NCBI RefSeq assembly: GCF_040954645.1 | Contig: NC_092803.1 | Coordinates: forward strand, 64,745,484 to 64,809,483 | Length of the DNA: 64,000 nt | Direction: 5' to 3' | Source of the DNA: Diabrotica undecimpunctata | Taxonomy: Eukaryota; Arthropoda; Insecta; Coleoptera; Chrysomelidae | Shown: piece by piece, positions 9,705 through 19,607 of the stretch | Layout: each line of letters starts with the position of its first letter | Numbering within the stretch: the first letter of the stretch is position 1 | Program-made: the position numbers and the translations under genes | The notes under the pieces: model-generated | What the model saw: the letters and a program-made list of their open reading frames with translations, nothing else | What the model was told of the DNA's origin: nothing | The model's database searches: none

Positions 9705-11707
9705 TTTCGGACGGCTTCTCCAAATGCATTCATCATTTTTGTTGCTTTGTCCATCATGGACATCATTTCCATCATTTTGTTATTATACTCTGTATGGAAG
9801 TTTGCGATGAGGGTAGCTGCGTCCTGTACCGACACTTCTTGTGGTTGTGCTGGAGATTCTGAGGTGGTTTCAGCGGATTTTTTCGCTGCCTGTGCGTAGC
9901 TGACTCCTTTGTTGATTGGAGCGCTGTTTATGGGTCTTCCTACCGGTCTTGTTGGGGCAGGTGTTTTCTTTTTGGGGGCCTTAGAGCATCCTCTATAATT
10001 TGCTGTGTGCGCTTCACCACAGTTTGCACATTTGGGGTCGGTTTCCCGGCTTTTCTCACAGTCGTTACTGATGTGGTTTTCTCCGCATTTTACACATCTG
10101 GATCCGCAATGGCAAGCCTTTGAGCTGTGATAGAACCCTTGACAGTTATAACACTGTAGGGTGTCTTTTGTGATTTTGAATTCATCCTCCACATAGATGC
10201 GCATGTAGCATATATCAGATATTTTTTTAATTTTTGCAACGTCTTCCTCTTTGAGGGTGACGATGAAATGTGGCAGTACTTTTTTATCAGCTTTTTTGGA
10301 GATCATATTGATCACCCTTGTTGCTTCTATTCCTTTATTGTATAGTTCGTCTTTAATTGCTACTGTGCTAGTAGTAGCAGATAGCCCTTTTATAATGACT
10401 CTTTTTAGTTTATCGCTATCTATGGGATATGCGATGAATTCTACTTTTGGACTGTGTTCTTCTAGGATGTGTACCATTCCTAGGTAATCTTTTCTGGTTT
10501 TTGTGTTAATAACAATCGATCTGCCTGATCGTGCAAACTTATTGACTGATATTATGCCTTGGTTGGCTGCTCTCTGCAGGATTTTTTGGTGTTCTCCTAC
10601 AGTTTTTAGGATTATCGCCGGTGGTTTCGGCTCTTTTACTATAGGCTCCTCGCTTGTTTGCGGTGAGTCTTTTGGTACGTCGTTTTCTTTTTCAACTTGG
10701 CTATTTTTGCTCAAGTTATTTTGGGCAGTTTTCTTTTTCTGGCTTCTTTCATGAGCCTCTTTCGCAGCCTTGTTAAATTCGATTTCTTTCAGCTGATTTA
10801 TTATCTGCGTCTGCTTTTCGGCGACGCTTATTTTTGTTTTCACACTACTGTCTGATTTCTCAGTAGTGGTGCCTGTCTTTTTTCCTTTTTTGTTTTGGAC
10901 TTGTGTCCAACCTGCAGGTTCTTTGGTTGTTATGATTCTTTCCGGCTCTTTAGGCTTGCCTTTGCTACCGGATGGCTTTACGGGGGGAGGTGAACCGATT
11001 CCTAGTTCCACTAGCTTTACAACGTCATTATCGAGGGAGGCTTTCCACGGGTCGATTTCCATTATTGACTCTTCTTTCTCCTTGGCTGCTGTTAATGCCA
11101 TTATATGTTGTACAAGTTTTTGTATCTCCTTGTCCTTTTCTTTGTTTTCGTTTCTCAGCTCAGTCATCTGAGCGAGAAGGTCTTGGATTTGTTTATTTGC
11201 CTTTTCCTCGCGGATACGGCTTTCTTCTTTAAGGGATTTGATCTGTTCCGTCAGTACATTGACCGACCTTAAAAGCTCATTGGCCTTTTCCCTTTCCGCC
11301 ATTTCTCTGGCCTTTTTCTTTACTTCTTCGTCTTCCGAAGAGTCTTCTTTGGGCCTTAGCCTTTTCATTTTCTTGCCGATTTCGGGCTCGGCTTCATTTT
11401 TGGAGACGTTGTCCACGGCGGGTTGTGTCTCTACTACAGTTGGGGGTGGGGCTTCGCGCGATTCTGCAGCTGGGCTCGGCTCTTCGTCGATGGCGTCCAT
11501 CGTATTGATATCGTCATCGGTGTCGATTTCGCTTTTTTCTTCCTCCGACTCGGGCAGATAGGAGTCATCGTCAGATATTACGATTTCTATGTCGTCGATC
11601 GCGGGATTAGTCGATTTAATAAATTTATTATATAGCTCGATCGAGCTGTCAACAGAGGGGTTTGATGATTCGGCTAAATCATTCTCTTCTTCTTCTTGTG
11701 TTGTCAC
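9698..11707 (-). CDS. LINE ORF1: gag-like nucleic-acid-binding protein
   Basis: This 669-residue open frame is the ORF1 protein of the Jockey-type LINE, which should coat the element's RNA. The N-terminal third is acidic and Ser/Asp/Glu-rich; residues about 120-205 are highly charged with heptad-like leucines and are probably coiled coil. A central Lys/Gln-rich region follows, then a folded domain, then three adjacent zinc knuckles starting CYNCQGFYH, CVKCGENH and CANCGEAH, the Jockey-clade signature. The C-terminus is Met-rich. The first Met is at 11707; the frame is uninterrupted and overlaps ORF2 by 7 bases. Confidence 0.88.
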   Translation of the reverse strand: MTTQEEEENDLAESSNPSVDSSIELYNKFIKSTNPAIDDIEIVISDDDSYLPESEEEKSEIDTDDDINTMDAIDEEPSPAAESREAPPPTVVETQPAVDNVSKNEAEPEIGKKMKRLRPKEDSSEDEEVKKKAREMAEREKANELLRSVNVLTEQIKSLKEESRIREEKANKQIQDLLAQMTELRNENKEKDKEIQKLVQHIMALTAAKEKEESIMEIDPWKASLDNDVVKLVELGIGSPPPVKPSGSKGKPKEPERIITTKEPAGWTQVQNKKGKKTGTTTEKSDSSVKTKISVAEKQTQIINQLKEIEFNKAAKEAHERSQKKKTAQNNLSKNSQVEKENDVPKDSPQTSEEPIVKEPKPPAIILKTVGEHQKILQRAANQGIISVNKFARSGRSIVINTKTRKDYLGMVHILEEHSPKVEFIAYPIDSDKLKRVIIKGLSATTSTVAIKDELYNKGIEATRVINMISKKADKKVLPHFIVTLKEEDVAKIKKISDICYMRIYVEDEFKITKDTLQCYNCQGFYHSSKACHCGSRCVKCGENHISNDCEKSRETDPKCANCGEAHTANYRGCSKAPKKKTPAPTRPVGRPINSAPINKGVSYAQAAKKSAETTSESPAQPQEVSVQDAATLIANFHTEYNNKMMEMMSMMDKATKMMNAFGEAVRKC

Positions 11708-12263
11708 CTGCGTGACAACACTTTCTGGGGGGGGGGAATATCACTCATATTGCCGTAAGGCAGTGAACAAATAGTTCATAAGATATAAGAAAATTCTACT
11801 TAGACGACTCTGTTTTTTTTTTCACCGACTGACCGCTGTCAGTACGGCTTACTGGGTGCCGTCCCAGGTACCTCTCGGTAGTTCACTCCCTGTATTCACA
11901 GTGAGGGATCCTCTTCCTGTTTCTCACACCTCAGGAGCAGGGGCCGTTTCTGTCCGAACTTGTCAAATGTCAAGGCCTTACAATGTCATCCCTGACGACA
12001 CACTGAGGTGATCCCGAATTCTTCGCAAACGCGAAGCTATTATAGCCTCCGCGAGGAGCCTATAAAAACAGCTCCTCGACGGTTTAACTAGTAACAACCT
12101 CGCATCCGCTTTTCGCTAATATGTAGGACAAGTGCCTATGCCACACTCGGTGTCTTACCCACCGGGAGCTGAAAAGCTCCTTTGACAATAGGTCAGTCGC
12201 CCCCACCTAAGCACGCTTCTCTCTCACGTCCGTACTGTTCGTCTGCTCGAGTCGAACAGTATT
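11708..12263 (-). promoter_or_regulatory. LINE 5' UTR, likely internal promoter region
   Basis: This is the leader between the 5' end of the element and ORF1. LINEs of this type carry their promoter inside the transcript, so it should lie here; I cannot point to a specific element. An inverted repeat (TACTGTTCG with CGAACAGTA) sits at the extreme 5' end, 12226-12261. A C-run occurs in the window sequence near 11729-11737, seen as G on the plus strand, shortly before ORF1. Confidence 0.5.
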
Positions 12264-12274
12264 TGAAACAGTTA

Positions 12275-13405
12275 ATGTTTAATTTATTAATGTTTGTATT
12301 TTGATAACGATTTCCGAAGTAGAGATTGAAACGTCAATTAACTGACTTTAACCTTCAATTGTGGCTTATTACCATTAGTAATTATTTTAATATTTTATGT
12401 AACAATAAACTATTTTTGTAAATCGTAGTTTTCATTTTGTTAAAACAAACTAAATCTGGTAAATTCAACTAAAATGTGTGTTGTATACAAAATACACAAC
12501 GTACCCGTGTTATGAAACGCTAATCGGCGCGCCTGCGTTAAATTTGGCACTTTTAAGTAGTTGGCAGCACTGATGAAGTACCAGTTGATACATTTTATAA
12601 TGTTCCCTGTAGCAGTTCCCGCCTTTTACTTTCACATGTGCTCTTATACTTATTCTTTCATATGTATTAGTACAAAGATCTCCTCTAAGTTACATAGTTA
12701 ACGTACCTTTTCCTCGTGCAATGCAAAAATTTTGCATAGTCATTCATCTTTCTGCAGAAAATTGGTAATCTTAGTGCTTCATTTTCCCGCCTATTAATTA
12801 GAATTTAGCTCAAAATTTTACTTATCAGATGCACAGCAATGAAGAAGGAAAATAAGATTTTGTTACACTTGTTTCACTCTGATAACGTGATCATTAAAAG
12901 TGTTATGTTATTAATTAAAAATATCCTACCCTTAGCTTACGTAAATATGGAACAAAGCAGGGCGGATATGTTTTGGATAACGCTCTTACATTTCCTAGAT
13001 ACATACTGACATTTGCCTTTGTGTAAGGTAAATCTACCTGACGAGTAAAGCCTCAGTCAAATTAAATTATATAAACTGAAGTTTGTAATATTATATAAGA
13101 GAAAGCAATGAAATGAGAACTCAGCGTGTCTGTGAATATTATTGCCTTTTGGTATATTTTTGTAAACTTGACGAGGCAGTTGGAGTGTGATAAAATTGGA
13201 AGGCATTCAAATCATCAAATAAGATCTACATTATGTTTGGCATTGCTACAGGTGTACGGATTATTTAGCTATTTATTTTATAATACACATTGCATTTAGA
13301 AGAAGCACTATGAATGAAAACAAATACAATGTGTGTTTTATATGAGTATAATTCAAATAGAAGACAAATTGTTTCGTATAGATGGAATTCCTTTATGGTT
13401 GGGAT
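12275..13405. other. Gene-free stretch
   Basis: I recognise no coding sequence or TE. A CTGATGA near 12572 has no matching stem and GAAA and is not counted as a ribozyme. The sequence is AT-rich without obvious repeats. Confidence 0.4.
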
Positions 13406-13410
13406 TATAT

Positions 13411-13466
<56 letters not shown>
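13406..13466. repeat. (AT)n microsatellite
   Basis: An almost pure AT dinucleotide run, immediately before the hammerhead-like motif. Confidence 0.95.
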
Positions 13467-13472
<6 letters not shown>

Positions 13473-13481
13473 TTTGTCGAG

Positions 13482-13524
13482 CACTTCTGATGAAGCCAAT
13501 AATCAATTGGCGAAATATTAAGTG
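13482..13524 (+). ncRNA. Hammerhead ribozyme-like motif (type I, short stem III)
   Basis: The sequence matches the hammerhead core. CACTT (13482-13486) can pair with AAGTG (13520-13524) as stem I. CTGATGA (13487-13493) is the first conserved core box. GCCAAT (13495-13500) and ATTGGC (13506-13511) form a perfect six-pair stem II around a five-base loop. GAAA (13512-13515) is the second core box. A very short AT-only segment replaces stem III before stem I closes. Hammerheads with such a reduced stem III are known from Penelope-like retroelements and related sequences. No Penelope coding sequence lies nearby, so this may be a stranded terminal piece. Confidence 0.7.
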
Positions 13525-13579
13525 ACTAAAAAACAGAATTGTTTTAATTCCACACCGATATAACCTGACACAATATACC

Positions 13580-13584
<5 letters not shown>

Positions 13585-13660
<76 letters not shown>
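13585..13660. repeat. (AT)n microsatellite
   Basis: A pure AT dinucleotide run directly adjoining one end of the probable solo LTR. Open frames reading Tyr-Ile repeats through it are artefacts. Confidence 0.95.
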
Positions 13661-13664
<4 letters not shown>

Positions 13665-15052
13665 ATGATGTGTTGTTTGTTTGAATGATGAGCAATGAGT
13701 ATTTTTAATAATATATAGGGTTTTTATCGCGGTTCTCAAAGAATTAGCTTGTAAGTACTTTTTTAAATTATCTTTATTATAACTATTATGAAACACACAT
13801 ATATATCTAACCTAGCCAATGTAAATTTAAAATAAACTATCTTTAAATTGATGTTCTTATAAAACTAATTAAATTCTATAGACAATGTTAAATTTAAACA
13901 AACTATCTTCAAAATTGAAATTGTTATAACACTAACTAAATTATATTAACAAAATTTTGTACCTTTCTTTCACTGAATGCCTAAATGAACTGTTTTCCAC
14001 TATATATATTCTAATCACCACTGAATGTCTTCGTACTTCGGTTATCCTTGTTTTTGTGAAATTACTTTTTCCAATTATCAGCTTCTACCAATTTAAGATA
14101 TAGTTTTCTTCACCAGCATTTATACACCACCAGCAAACACCATTTATATTTATTCTTCTTTTCAATATACCAATATCCAATTATTATAAGTTGATTTATA
14201 CTAATCTCCAATCATAATATAATTTTAATTCCTTCCAATGTCCATCCAATATTCTTCTAATATACTTTTATAATCTTCAATAATTATTTGTGTATAATTA
14301 TAAATATGCATTAAATATATGCATAATTTTTAATCTTCTTTTAACTCACTATATTAAACAATTGGACTATCTCCAACTAACTTTCATATTTCTTATAAAA
14401 CTGCTTGACTGACTTACTAAAACTGTGAACAATTGACTTCACTAACTAACTTTCATAATAAACTGCTTGACTTCTGACTAAAAACTGCCCAAAAACTGCC
14501 ATCTTGAATCCAAATTCCAATTTGTCCTATTACCTTCTATATAGATGTTCTCGAAAAAAAATATCTGTTCGATCCACCGCCATAATCATTATTCCAGAAT
14601 GTTCCAACATAAACACAGGTCAAATTCTGCACTCTGGAGAATTCGTTAATGTTCCATTGATAATTTTGTTGACATTTAGGCTTTTCAGATCAGAATAAAC
14701 ATTCAAATTAGTAACTAACACTCTAATTTAATAAAATACACAATTCAAACAATATATTATTATAACCCCACTTTATATTCCCAATTATGATTAATTTCTA
14801 TCTGTCAATCACTCCGAGAGTATTTTTGGTTGCCTATGCACATGGCTCACTTACATATATTTACAACATTAAAATTACTAAAATACAACTTTTTACAATT
14901 ATTATATGCTAATTTCTTAAAATGCCCCCACATAAATATATTTTTATAAAATTCTCTAATATATAACTTATTTAAAATAATCAAATACTTTTTTATATCT
15001 AATATTATGTAGTATATAACTTATAAATTATTTTCTATAAACCCCAATCGTC

Positions 15053-15055
<3 letters not shown>
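13661..15055 (-). mobile_element. Probable solo LTR inside an (AT)n tract
   Basis: This 1.4-kb AT-rich block is flanked on both sides by (AT)n. On the minus strand it starts TGTGACGATT and ends CATCATAACA, giving the TG...CA ends typical of LTRs. A second, partial copy of the same end lies at 21887-22169 in the opposite orientation and also stops at ATAACA followed by (AT)n, which supports a defined end. Two degenerate direct sub-repeats of about 70 bases lie at 13815-13930. There is no coding sequence. It could also be a non-coding DNA transposon. Confidence 0.5.

Positions 15056-15125
<70 letters not shown>
15056..15125. repeat. (AT)n microsatellite
   Basis: An AT run on the other side of the probable solo LTR, consistent with insertion of that element into one longer AT tract. 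Confidence 0.95.
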
Positions 15126-15128
<3 letters not shown>

Positions 15129-15536
15129 CTTTTAAATAAGACCTATTAAAAGTATTTCTAATTACCCATTCACTATTTATGATTTTTTAAAAATAACTAA
15201 AATCTTTAAATTTCGTCCGCACTAATTTAGTCCCCGACAATGGATCTTGGGATCTAGGATTTTGAAAATTGTTTTGTAAATAGCTGACATTATAACAAAA
15301 AAAAATGAGCTATTCTAAATTAAAATCGGTTTATAGGACATCGAGATATAGCTTTTTGAATATAGGCTAAAAAGGGCCTTTTTTGGACCTTTGAGAAGGG
15401 ATTTCTCGGGCCCTAGTGTACCTAGAGGGCTGAAATTTGAACTGTAGTCTTATTTTATAAGGTATAATAACATACTATAATTTGGAGCAAATCCGAAGAC
15501 CCCTCCCACAAAAGTGGGTGAAAAGTATTGGAATTG

Positions 15537-15539
<3 letters not shown>
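15126..15539. other. Gene-free stretch
   Basis: I see nothing recognisable between the two AT tracts. Confidence 0.4.
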
Positions 15540-15612
<73 letters not shown>

Positions 15613-15644
15613 TATGTATAAATGCATATATATATATATATATA

Positions 15645-15720
<76 letters not shown>
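15540..15720. repeat. Compound (AT)n tract
   Basis: About 180 bases of AT dinucleotides, interrupted by short CATATATATGTATAAATGCAT-like segments that are themselves nearly palindromic. Open frames on both strands encoding Tyr-Ile repeats here are not genes. Confidence 0.95.
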
Positions 15721-15727
<7 letters not shown>

Positions 15728-15884
15728 GTGTTACAGATTATTTTGGACGTGAAGGAGAGACATCCAATGATGTCTCACTTTATTTTATTTATCTTTGATT
15801 TTGAAGTAGGTCTTGGAGCTAGGTTCTATCTAGTCTTTCTGTGGGTGGACGATTATTGAATAATTCCCTTACTAGCTCATTTTC

Positions 15885-15990
15885 AGGAATAAGGAAAGCT
15901 GAGCAACTATTTAGAAGAGCTCAAGACAGAGACAGTTTCGCCATATTAATCGCCAACGTCAAGGGGACTTGATAGGGCACGTTAAGAAGA
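15885..15990 (+). pseudogene. RTE-type LINE 3' end fragment
   Basis: A short piece encodes the last residues of an endonuclease-RT LINE (LFRRAQ, then ILIANVKG) and ends in GGGCACGTTAAGAAGAAG. The same ending, GGCAC followed by an AAGAAG-type tail, closes three other copies in the window (near 18086, 44430 and 50035). The fragment has inserted at or near the 3' end of the Jockey-type LINE on the other strand. Confidence 0.6.
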
Positions 15991-18962
15991 AGCTCATTTT
16001 CATGCTGATTGGTACGTTCATTTTGTAACTCCGTGGCTCGATGGATTTCTTCTCTGATGAAAGGAATCTTTAAGTCGTGTTGTAGTGTTTGATTACTTAC
16101 GTACCATGGTGCATCCACTATCGATCTTAGCACTTTAGACTGGAATCTTTGGATAATATTCAGCGACGATGGCTTTGCACAGACCCATAGGTGTGGTCCG
16201 TAGATACAGATAGGTTTGAGTATGGCTTTGTTTAGAAGAATTTTATTTTCTATATTTAATTTTAATTTACGTCCAAGTAGCCCATACATTTGCCGGAATT
16301 AAAAGTCAAGCTGCCTTCTTTTGGTCTGGATATGTTAGTTTCAAGTGAAACGTTGGTCAAGATGAAGGTTAAGGTATCTAACGTCTGTGACTGTTGGTAT
16401 TCTTACATTTTCCATTCTTACAGGTGGGCATATGTTGTGACGGTTGGTAAATGTTGCTATTTCAGTTGAATTTGTTTTATTTACTTTGGTTCTCCATTTC
16501 GTATACCAATCACTAAGTATGTTCAGATGATGTTGCCGGTTTTGTGAGGCTTGTATGGGATCTTTGTTTATAGCTAGTATGCTACGTCGTCAGCAAAGGA
16601 AGCGATTGTAGTATTATTACCCTGTGGGAATCCGGAGTTGATAGGAAAAAGGTAAAATTGTTGGTCTTTGAATTTTACAGAGAAATATCTATTTGATATG
16701 TAGGATTTAAGTAGAAGGAAATAGCTACTGGATAGTGCTATTACTTTGTAAAAGCAGACCTCTGTGCCAGACTTTGTCAAATGCTTGTGAGATGTTTAGA
16801 AATACAGCGTTGCAGTATTTCTTTTCTTCAAGACTTTTTCATATTTCATTTAACATTCCATGGACTTATTGTGAGTGGAGTGATTTTCCCGAAAACCAAA
16901 CTGATCTTTTGGAAGTAATGTTCAGAATTCATGATCTGTTTATATTCTTTGTAGCAGCAATCTTTCAAAAACATTGTGTACGGTTGAAAGTAGGTTGATA
17001 CGTCGATAAGATGTTACTTCATTTTGCTGTTTTCCTGGCTTGAGGATCATAATGACTCACCAAATTTCCATATTTTTGGAAAGTATGATAAGCTTAGCAT
17101 GCAGTTGAATACAACTGTTAGCAAAGTAATGGTCTTACAAGGAAGTTATTTTAGTACTTGTACGGAGATTAAATCATAACCTGGGTCCTTTCGTGAGTAG
17201 AGTTTGTTTATTTCTTTCTTGACTTCTAAAGGAGTAAAACTTTTAATTGGGAGGAAAATTTGACATGCTGCGCTAATTAGTTCTTCCACTTCTTGATCAG
17301 GGTCTGCTGGCTCTGCTTGAAATACGTTTGTAAGATGTTCGGCAAAGACGCCTGCTTTTTTTTGGTTGGAACAGGTCCATTCGCCATTTGGTTTACGGAT
17401 GGGAGGGATAGTTGTGTATGGTTTCTTAAGCTTCTTAGTCGCCTCCCATAACGTCTGGTAATTTGCTGTAAGGTTTGTAATGTATTGTTCGAATGTTTTT
17501 TCTCTAATTAACGAAAATAATGAGTACACAGGAGAGATTAAGGTAAGAATAGGACAGGCAAGAAATTTTTTCAACAAACTGAAAAAAGTACTCTGCAGCA
17601 GGGACATTTCAATTTCTTTAAAGATAAGACTTCTGAGATGCTACGTGTTCTCGGTATTATTTTATGGGTTGGAGGCTTGGACATTAAAGAAAGATGTTTC
17701 GGACAGATTAGAAGCCTTTGAATTATGGGCCTACAGGAGGATATTAAGAATAATTTAAGTGGATAGTCACGAATGACGAGGTGTTGAGAAGAATGGGAAA
17801 AGATAAAGAGGTTTAAATATAGTTAAGGTCAGAAAACTGCAATATCTGGGACATGTCGTGAGGGGCGAGCGTTATAACTTGTTGCAATTAATAATGCAAG
17901 AAATAATACAGTGTAGAAGGAGTCGCGAAAGAAGACGCATCTCCTGATAAAACAATTTGAGAGCTTGGTTTAACTGCACTTCTGCTGACCTCTTTAGAGC
18001 AGCGGTATCGAAAGTGCGAATTGCCATGATAATTGCCAACCTTCTTAGAGGAGATGGCACATGAAGAAGAAGAAGAATGTTGTTTCTATATCTTTGTCAG
18101 GTTCTCCTCGCATGACGTTTTTCAGAAATTAGTTGGTGAATGTAGGGGGAACATTTGTGGTATGTGTTGGTTTGCATTCAGTTGGTGGTGTAGGTTGCCA
18201 TGCCGCTTTTTGCACAAGTGTGGTGAAGTATTGAGCTGCTGTATCTATGTCATGTGTAGATTTAATTCGCAGATTAAGATCGGTGTTTTCTTCTAGGTAG
18301 GATAGAAAATCTGCCCAGTTGGTTTTTTTTGACGTCAGTAGAGGAGGTGGTGGGTTGTTTATAACTGTGGTACTCAGGCTCATAATAGCCGGTGTATGAT
18401 CCGATGAGGGATCATAGCTGGATACTATTGAACAGTTGTTTCTGGACACTGCTTTCTTATGTAGTAGTCCAGTAGATCTGAAAGTTTTTTGGGGTCACCC
18501 CTCCAGTACATGAGGATTCCGTTGGTGTGGCAATCATAGTTTTTGTCGGTCATTGCTTTTAGAAGATTACAACCTTTTGTTGTTGAGTAATTAAAAGAAG
18601 GCTTTGTATTCACCTGTGGAGATTGCGTGACGAGGTGAGCTATATATTGCAGATATGTTAAAGTGCCATGGCGTTGCATTCACTTGAACGATTGCCGCTT
18701 GTATTTTTTCTGTTGTATATTTCGGCAATACATGATGTGATATGCAGCTGCGGATGATAACCTCCGATCCACCATGAGCTGTACCATCGGGATTAGGTGT
18801 GCTGTATGTAATATAGAGCGGAATATTGAACGTAGGTAGATTGGTAAAGTGAGTTTCTGAAATAAGCAGAACATCAATTTTATTCAGATTTCGGAAAGTA
18901 ATTACTTCCTGCTTATGGTTTAGCAAGCAATTAGCGTTCCATGTGGCAACTCTGTTGGCCAC
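15991..18962 (-). pseudogene. Decayed Jockey-type LINE ORF2
   Basis: This is the remains of an endonuclease-RT polyprotein on the minus strand. It starts MANRVATWNANCLLNHKQ at 18962, the endonuclease start, and has LISETHF about 35 residues on. Broken pieces of the endonuclease and linker run to about 18100. After an inserted RTE-type fragment, the RT N-terminal region resumes (WEATKKLKKP, IRKPNGEW). The palm is degenerate, with FADD near 16580, and the thumb/C-terminal segment (15991-16289) has YGLLGRKLKLN, CIYGPHLW, FQSKVLRSIVDAPWYV and LKIPFIREEI, typical of Jockey elements. Several frameshifts and stops make it non-functional. Confidence 0.8.
17531..18086 (+). pseudogene. RTE-type LINE 3' fragment nested in Jockey-type LINE
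   Basis: The 3' end of an endonuclease-RT LINE, plus strand, lies within the minus-strand Jockey-type remnant and splits it. The open part (to 17758) reads VLCSRDISISLKIRLLRCYV, FYGLEAWTLKK and RLEAFELWAYRRILRI, the conserved post-palm region of this family. The rest is frameshifted (recognisable LQYLGHVVRG, IAMIIANL). The fragment ends GGCACATGAAGAAGAAGAAG, the family's characteristic tail. It is heavily 5'-truncated, and it inserted after the Jockey-type copy. Confidence 0.78.
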
Positions 18963-19161
18963 ATGAAACAGTATGTTTAAGAATTTCTTTGGTTAATGAC
19001 TTGTGTTAGTAACTTTAATATCATACTGTTTTGACTTATGAGTTGCGAGAACATGTTTTTAAACTCGTTTAGAAATAAATTAATATATGGTTAAATGCTC
19101 GAATAAATGAACTTTCATCAAATAAAAGGCAGATATCGAGCACAGTTTAATAATTAAATCT

Positions 19162-19201
19162 TGCCCAAGTACTTTCGCTTCCTAGAGCATATTCAGGGGC
19201 A
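19162..19201 (-). ncRNA. Hammerhead-like motif, degenerate, left arm
   Basis: Read on the minus strand from 19201: TGCCC, core box CTGAATA (consensus CTGANGA, one mismatch), GCT/AGC stem II, GAAA, GTAC as a minimal stem III, TT, then GGGCA, which pairs with TGCCC as stem I. The single core mismatch probably abolishes cleavage. Confidence 0.5.
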
Positions 19202-19317
19202 TTTCGTCAATTTTGGCCTATCCAACAATCAAATAATGTCATAAACATAAAATTGTTTATGACAATAAAATCATAATCATAAATTATGATTACGTCAATA
19301 GGCCAAAATTGACGAAA

Positions 19318-19357
19318 TGCCCTTGAAGATGCTCTAGGAAGCGAAAGTACTTGGGCA
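19318..19357 (+). ncRNA. Hammerhead-like motif, degenerate, right arm
   Basis: TGCCC (19318-19322) can pair with GGGCA (19353-19357) as stem I. The core box is TTGAAGA (one mismatch, at the first base), followed by a short GCT/AGC stem II, GAAA (19343-19346), self-complementary GTAC and TT. The mismatch differs from that in the left arm, so the common ancestor of the two arms probably had an intact core. Confidence 0.55.
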
Positions 19358-19413
19358 AGATTTATTTATTAAACTGTGCTCGATATCTGCCTTTTATTTC
19401 AAAGATCAAAGTT

Positions 19414-19568
19414 CGTTTAGAAATGTTAATAGTTGTTGTTCTATATTAGTTTTAGATTCTGAATCGTGGTTTGTTTGATGTCCAGTCACGTTTGCATATT
19501 ATGATCTTTAATGGTTATTTAGAGTGGTGTTTAGCTGATTTGTTTCAGTACATACATGTGGGCTGTTG

Positions 19569-19607
<39 letters not shown>

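Larger units (their letters stand above)
5979..12263 (-). mobile_element. Jockey-type LINE, nearly complete copy
   Basis: A 6.3-kb non-LTR retrotransposon lies on the minus strand, with its 5' end at 12263 and 3' end at 5979. The 11-bp sequence TGAAACAGTTA occurs immediately outside both ends (5968-5978 and 12264-12274), the TSD expected from target-primed reverse transcription. The order is 5' UTR, ORF1 (gag-like, three CCHC knuckles), ORF2 (endonuclease and RT), then a 3' UTR rich in hairpins. The 3' end is a short (TG)n run rather than poly(A). Three adjacent zinc knuckles in ORF1 and no RNase H after the RT fit the Jockey clade. One frameshift near 7505 breaks ORF2. Confidence 0.88.
19103..19413. 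repeat. Large inverted repeat with a hammerhead-like motif in each arm
   Basis: Two arms of about 115-119 bases (19103-19221 and 19298-19413) are complementary over nearly their whole length, around a 76-base centre. The centre itself contains two smaller palindromes: GTCATAAAC with GTTTATGAC, and AATCATAAT with ATTATGATT. Each arm carries one degenerate hammerhead-like motif reading outward from the centre. Inverted terminal copies are known for Penelope-like elements, which would explain the arrangement; that link is inference, since no coding sequence is present. Confidence 0.85.

Noticed and set aside
7638..11774. Plus-strand open frames across the Jockey-type LINE
   Set aside because: They are antisense shadows of ORF1 and ORF2 with no recognisable domains.
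12560..12610. Possible hammerhead core (CTGATGA near 12572)
   Set aside because: No complementary stem II followed by GAAA, and no stem I partner.
15455..15859. Open frames on both strands encoding long Tyr-Ile repeats
   Set aside because: They only read through (AT)n microsatellites. The same applies to frames at 13518-13796, 22031-22330 and 61573-61761.
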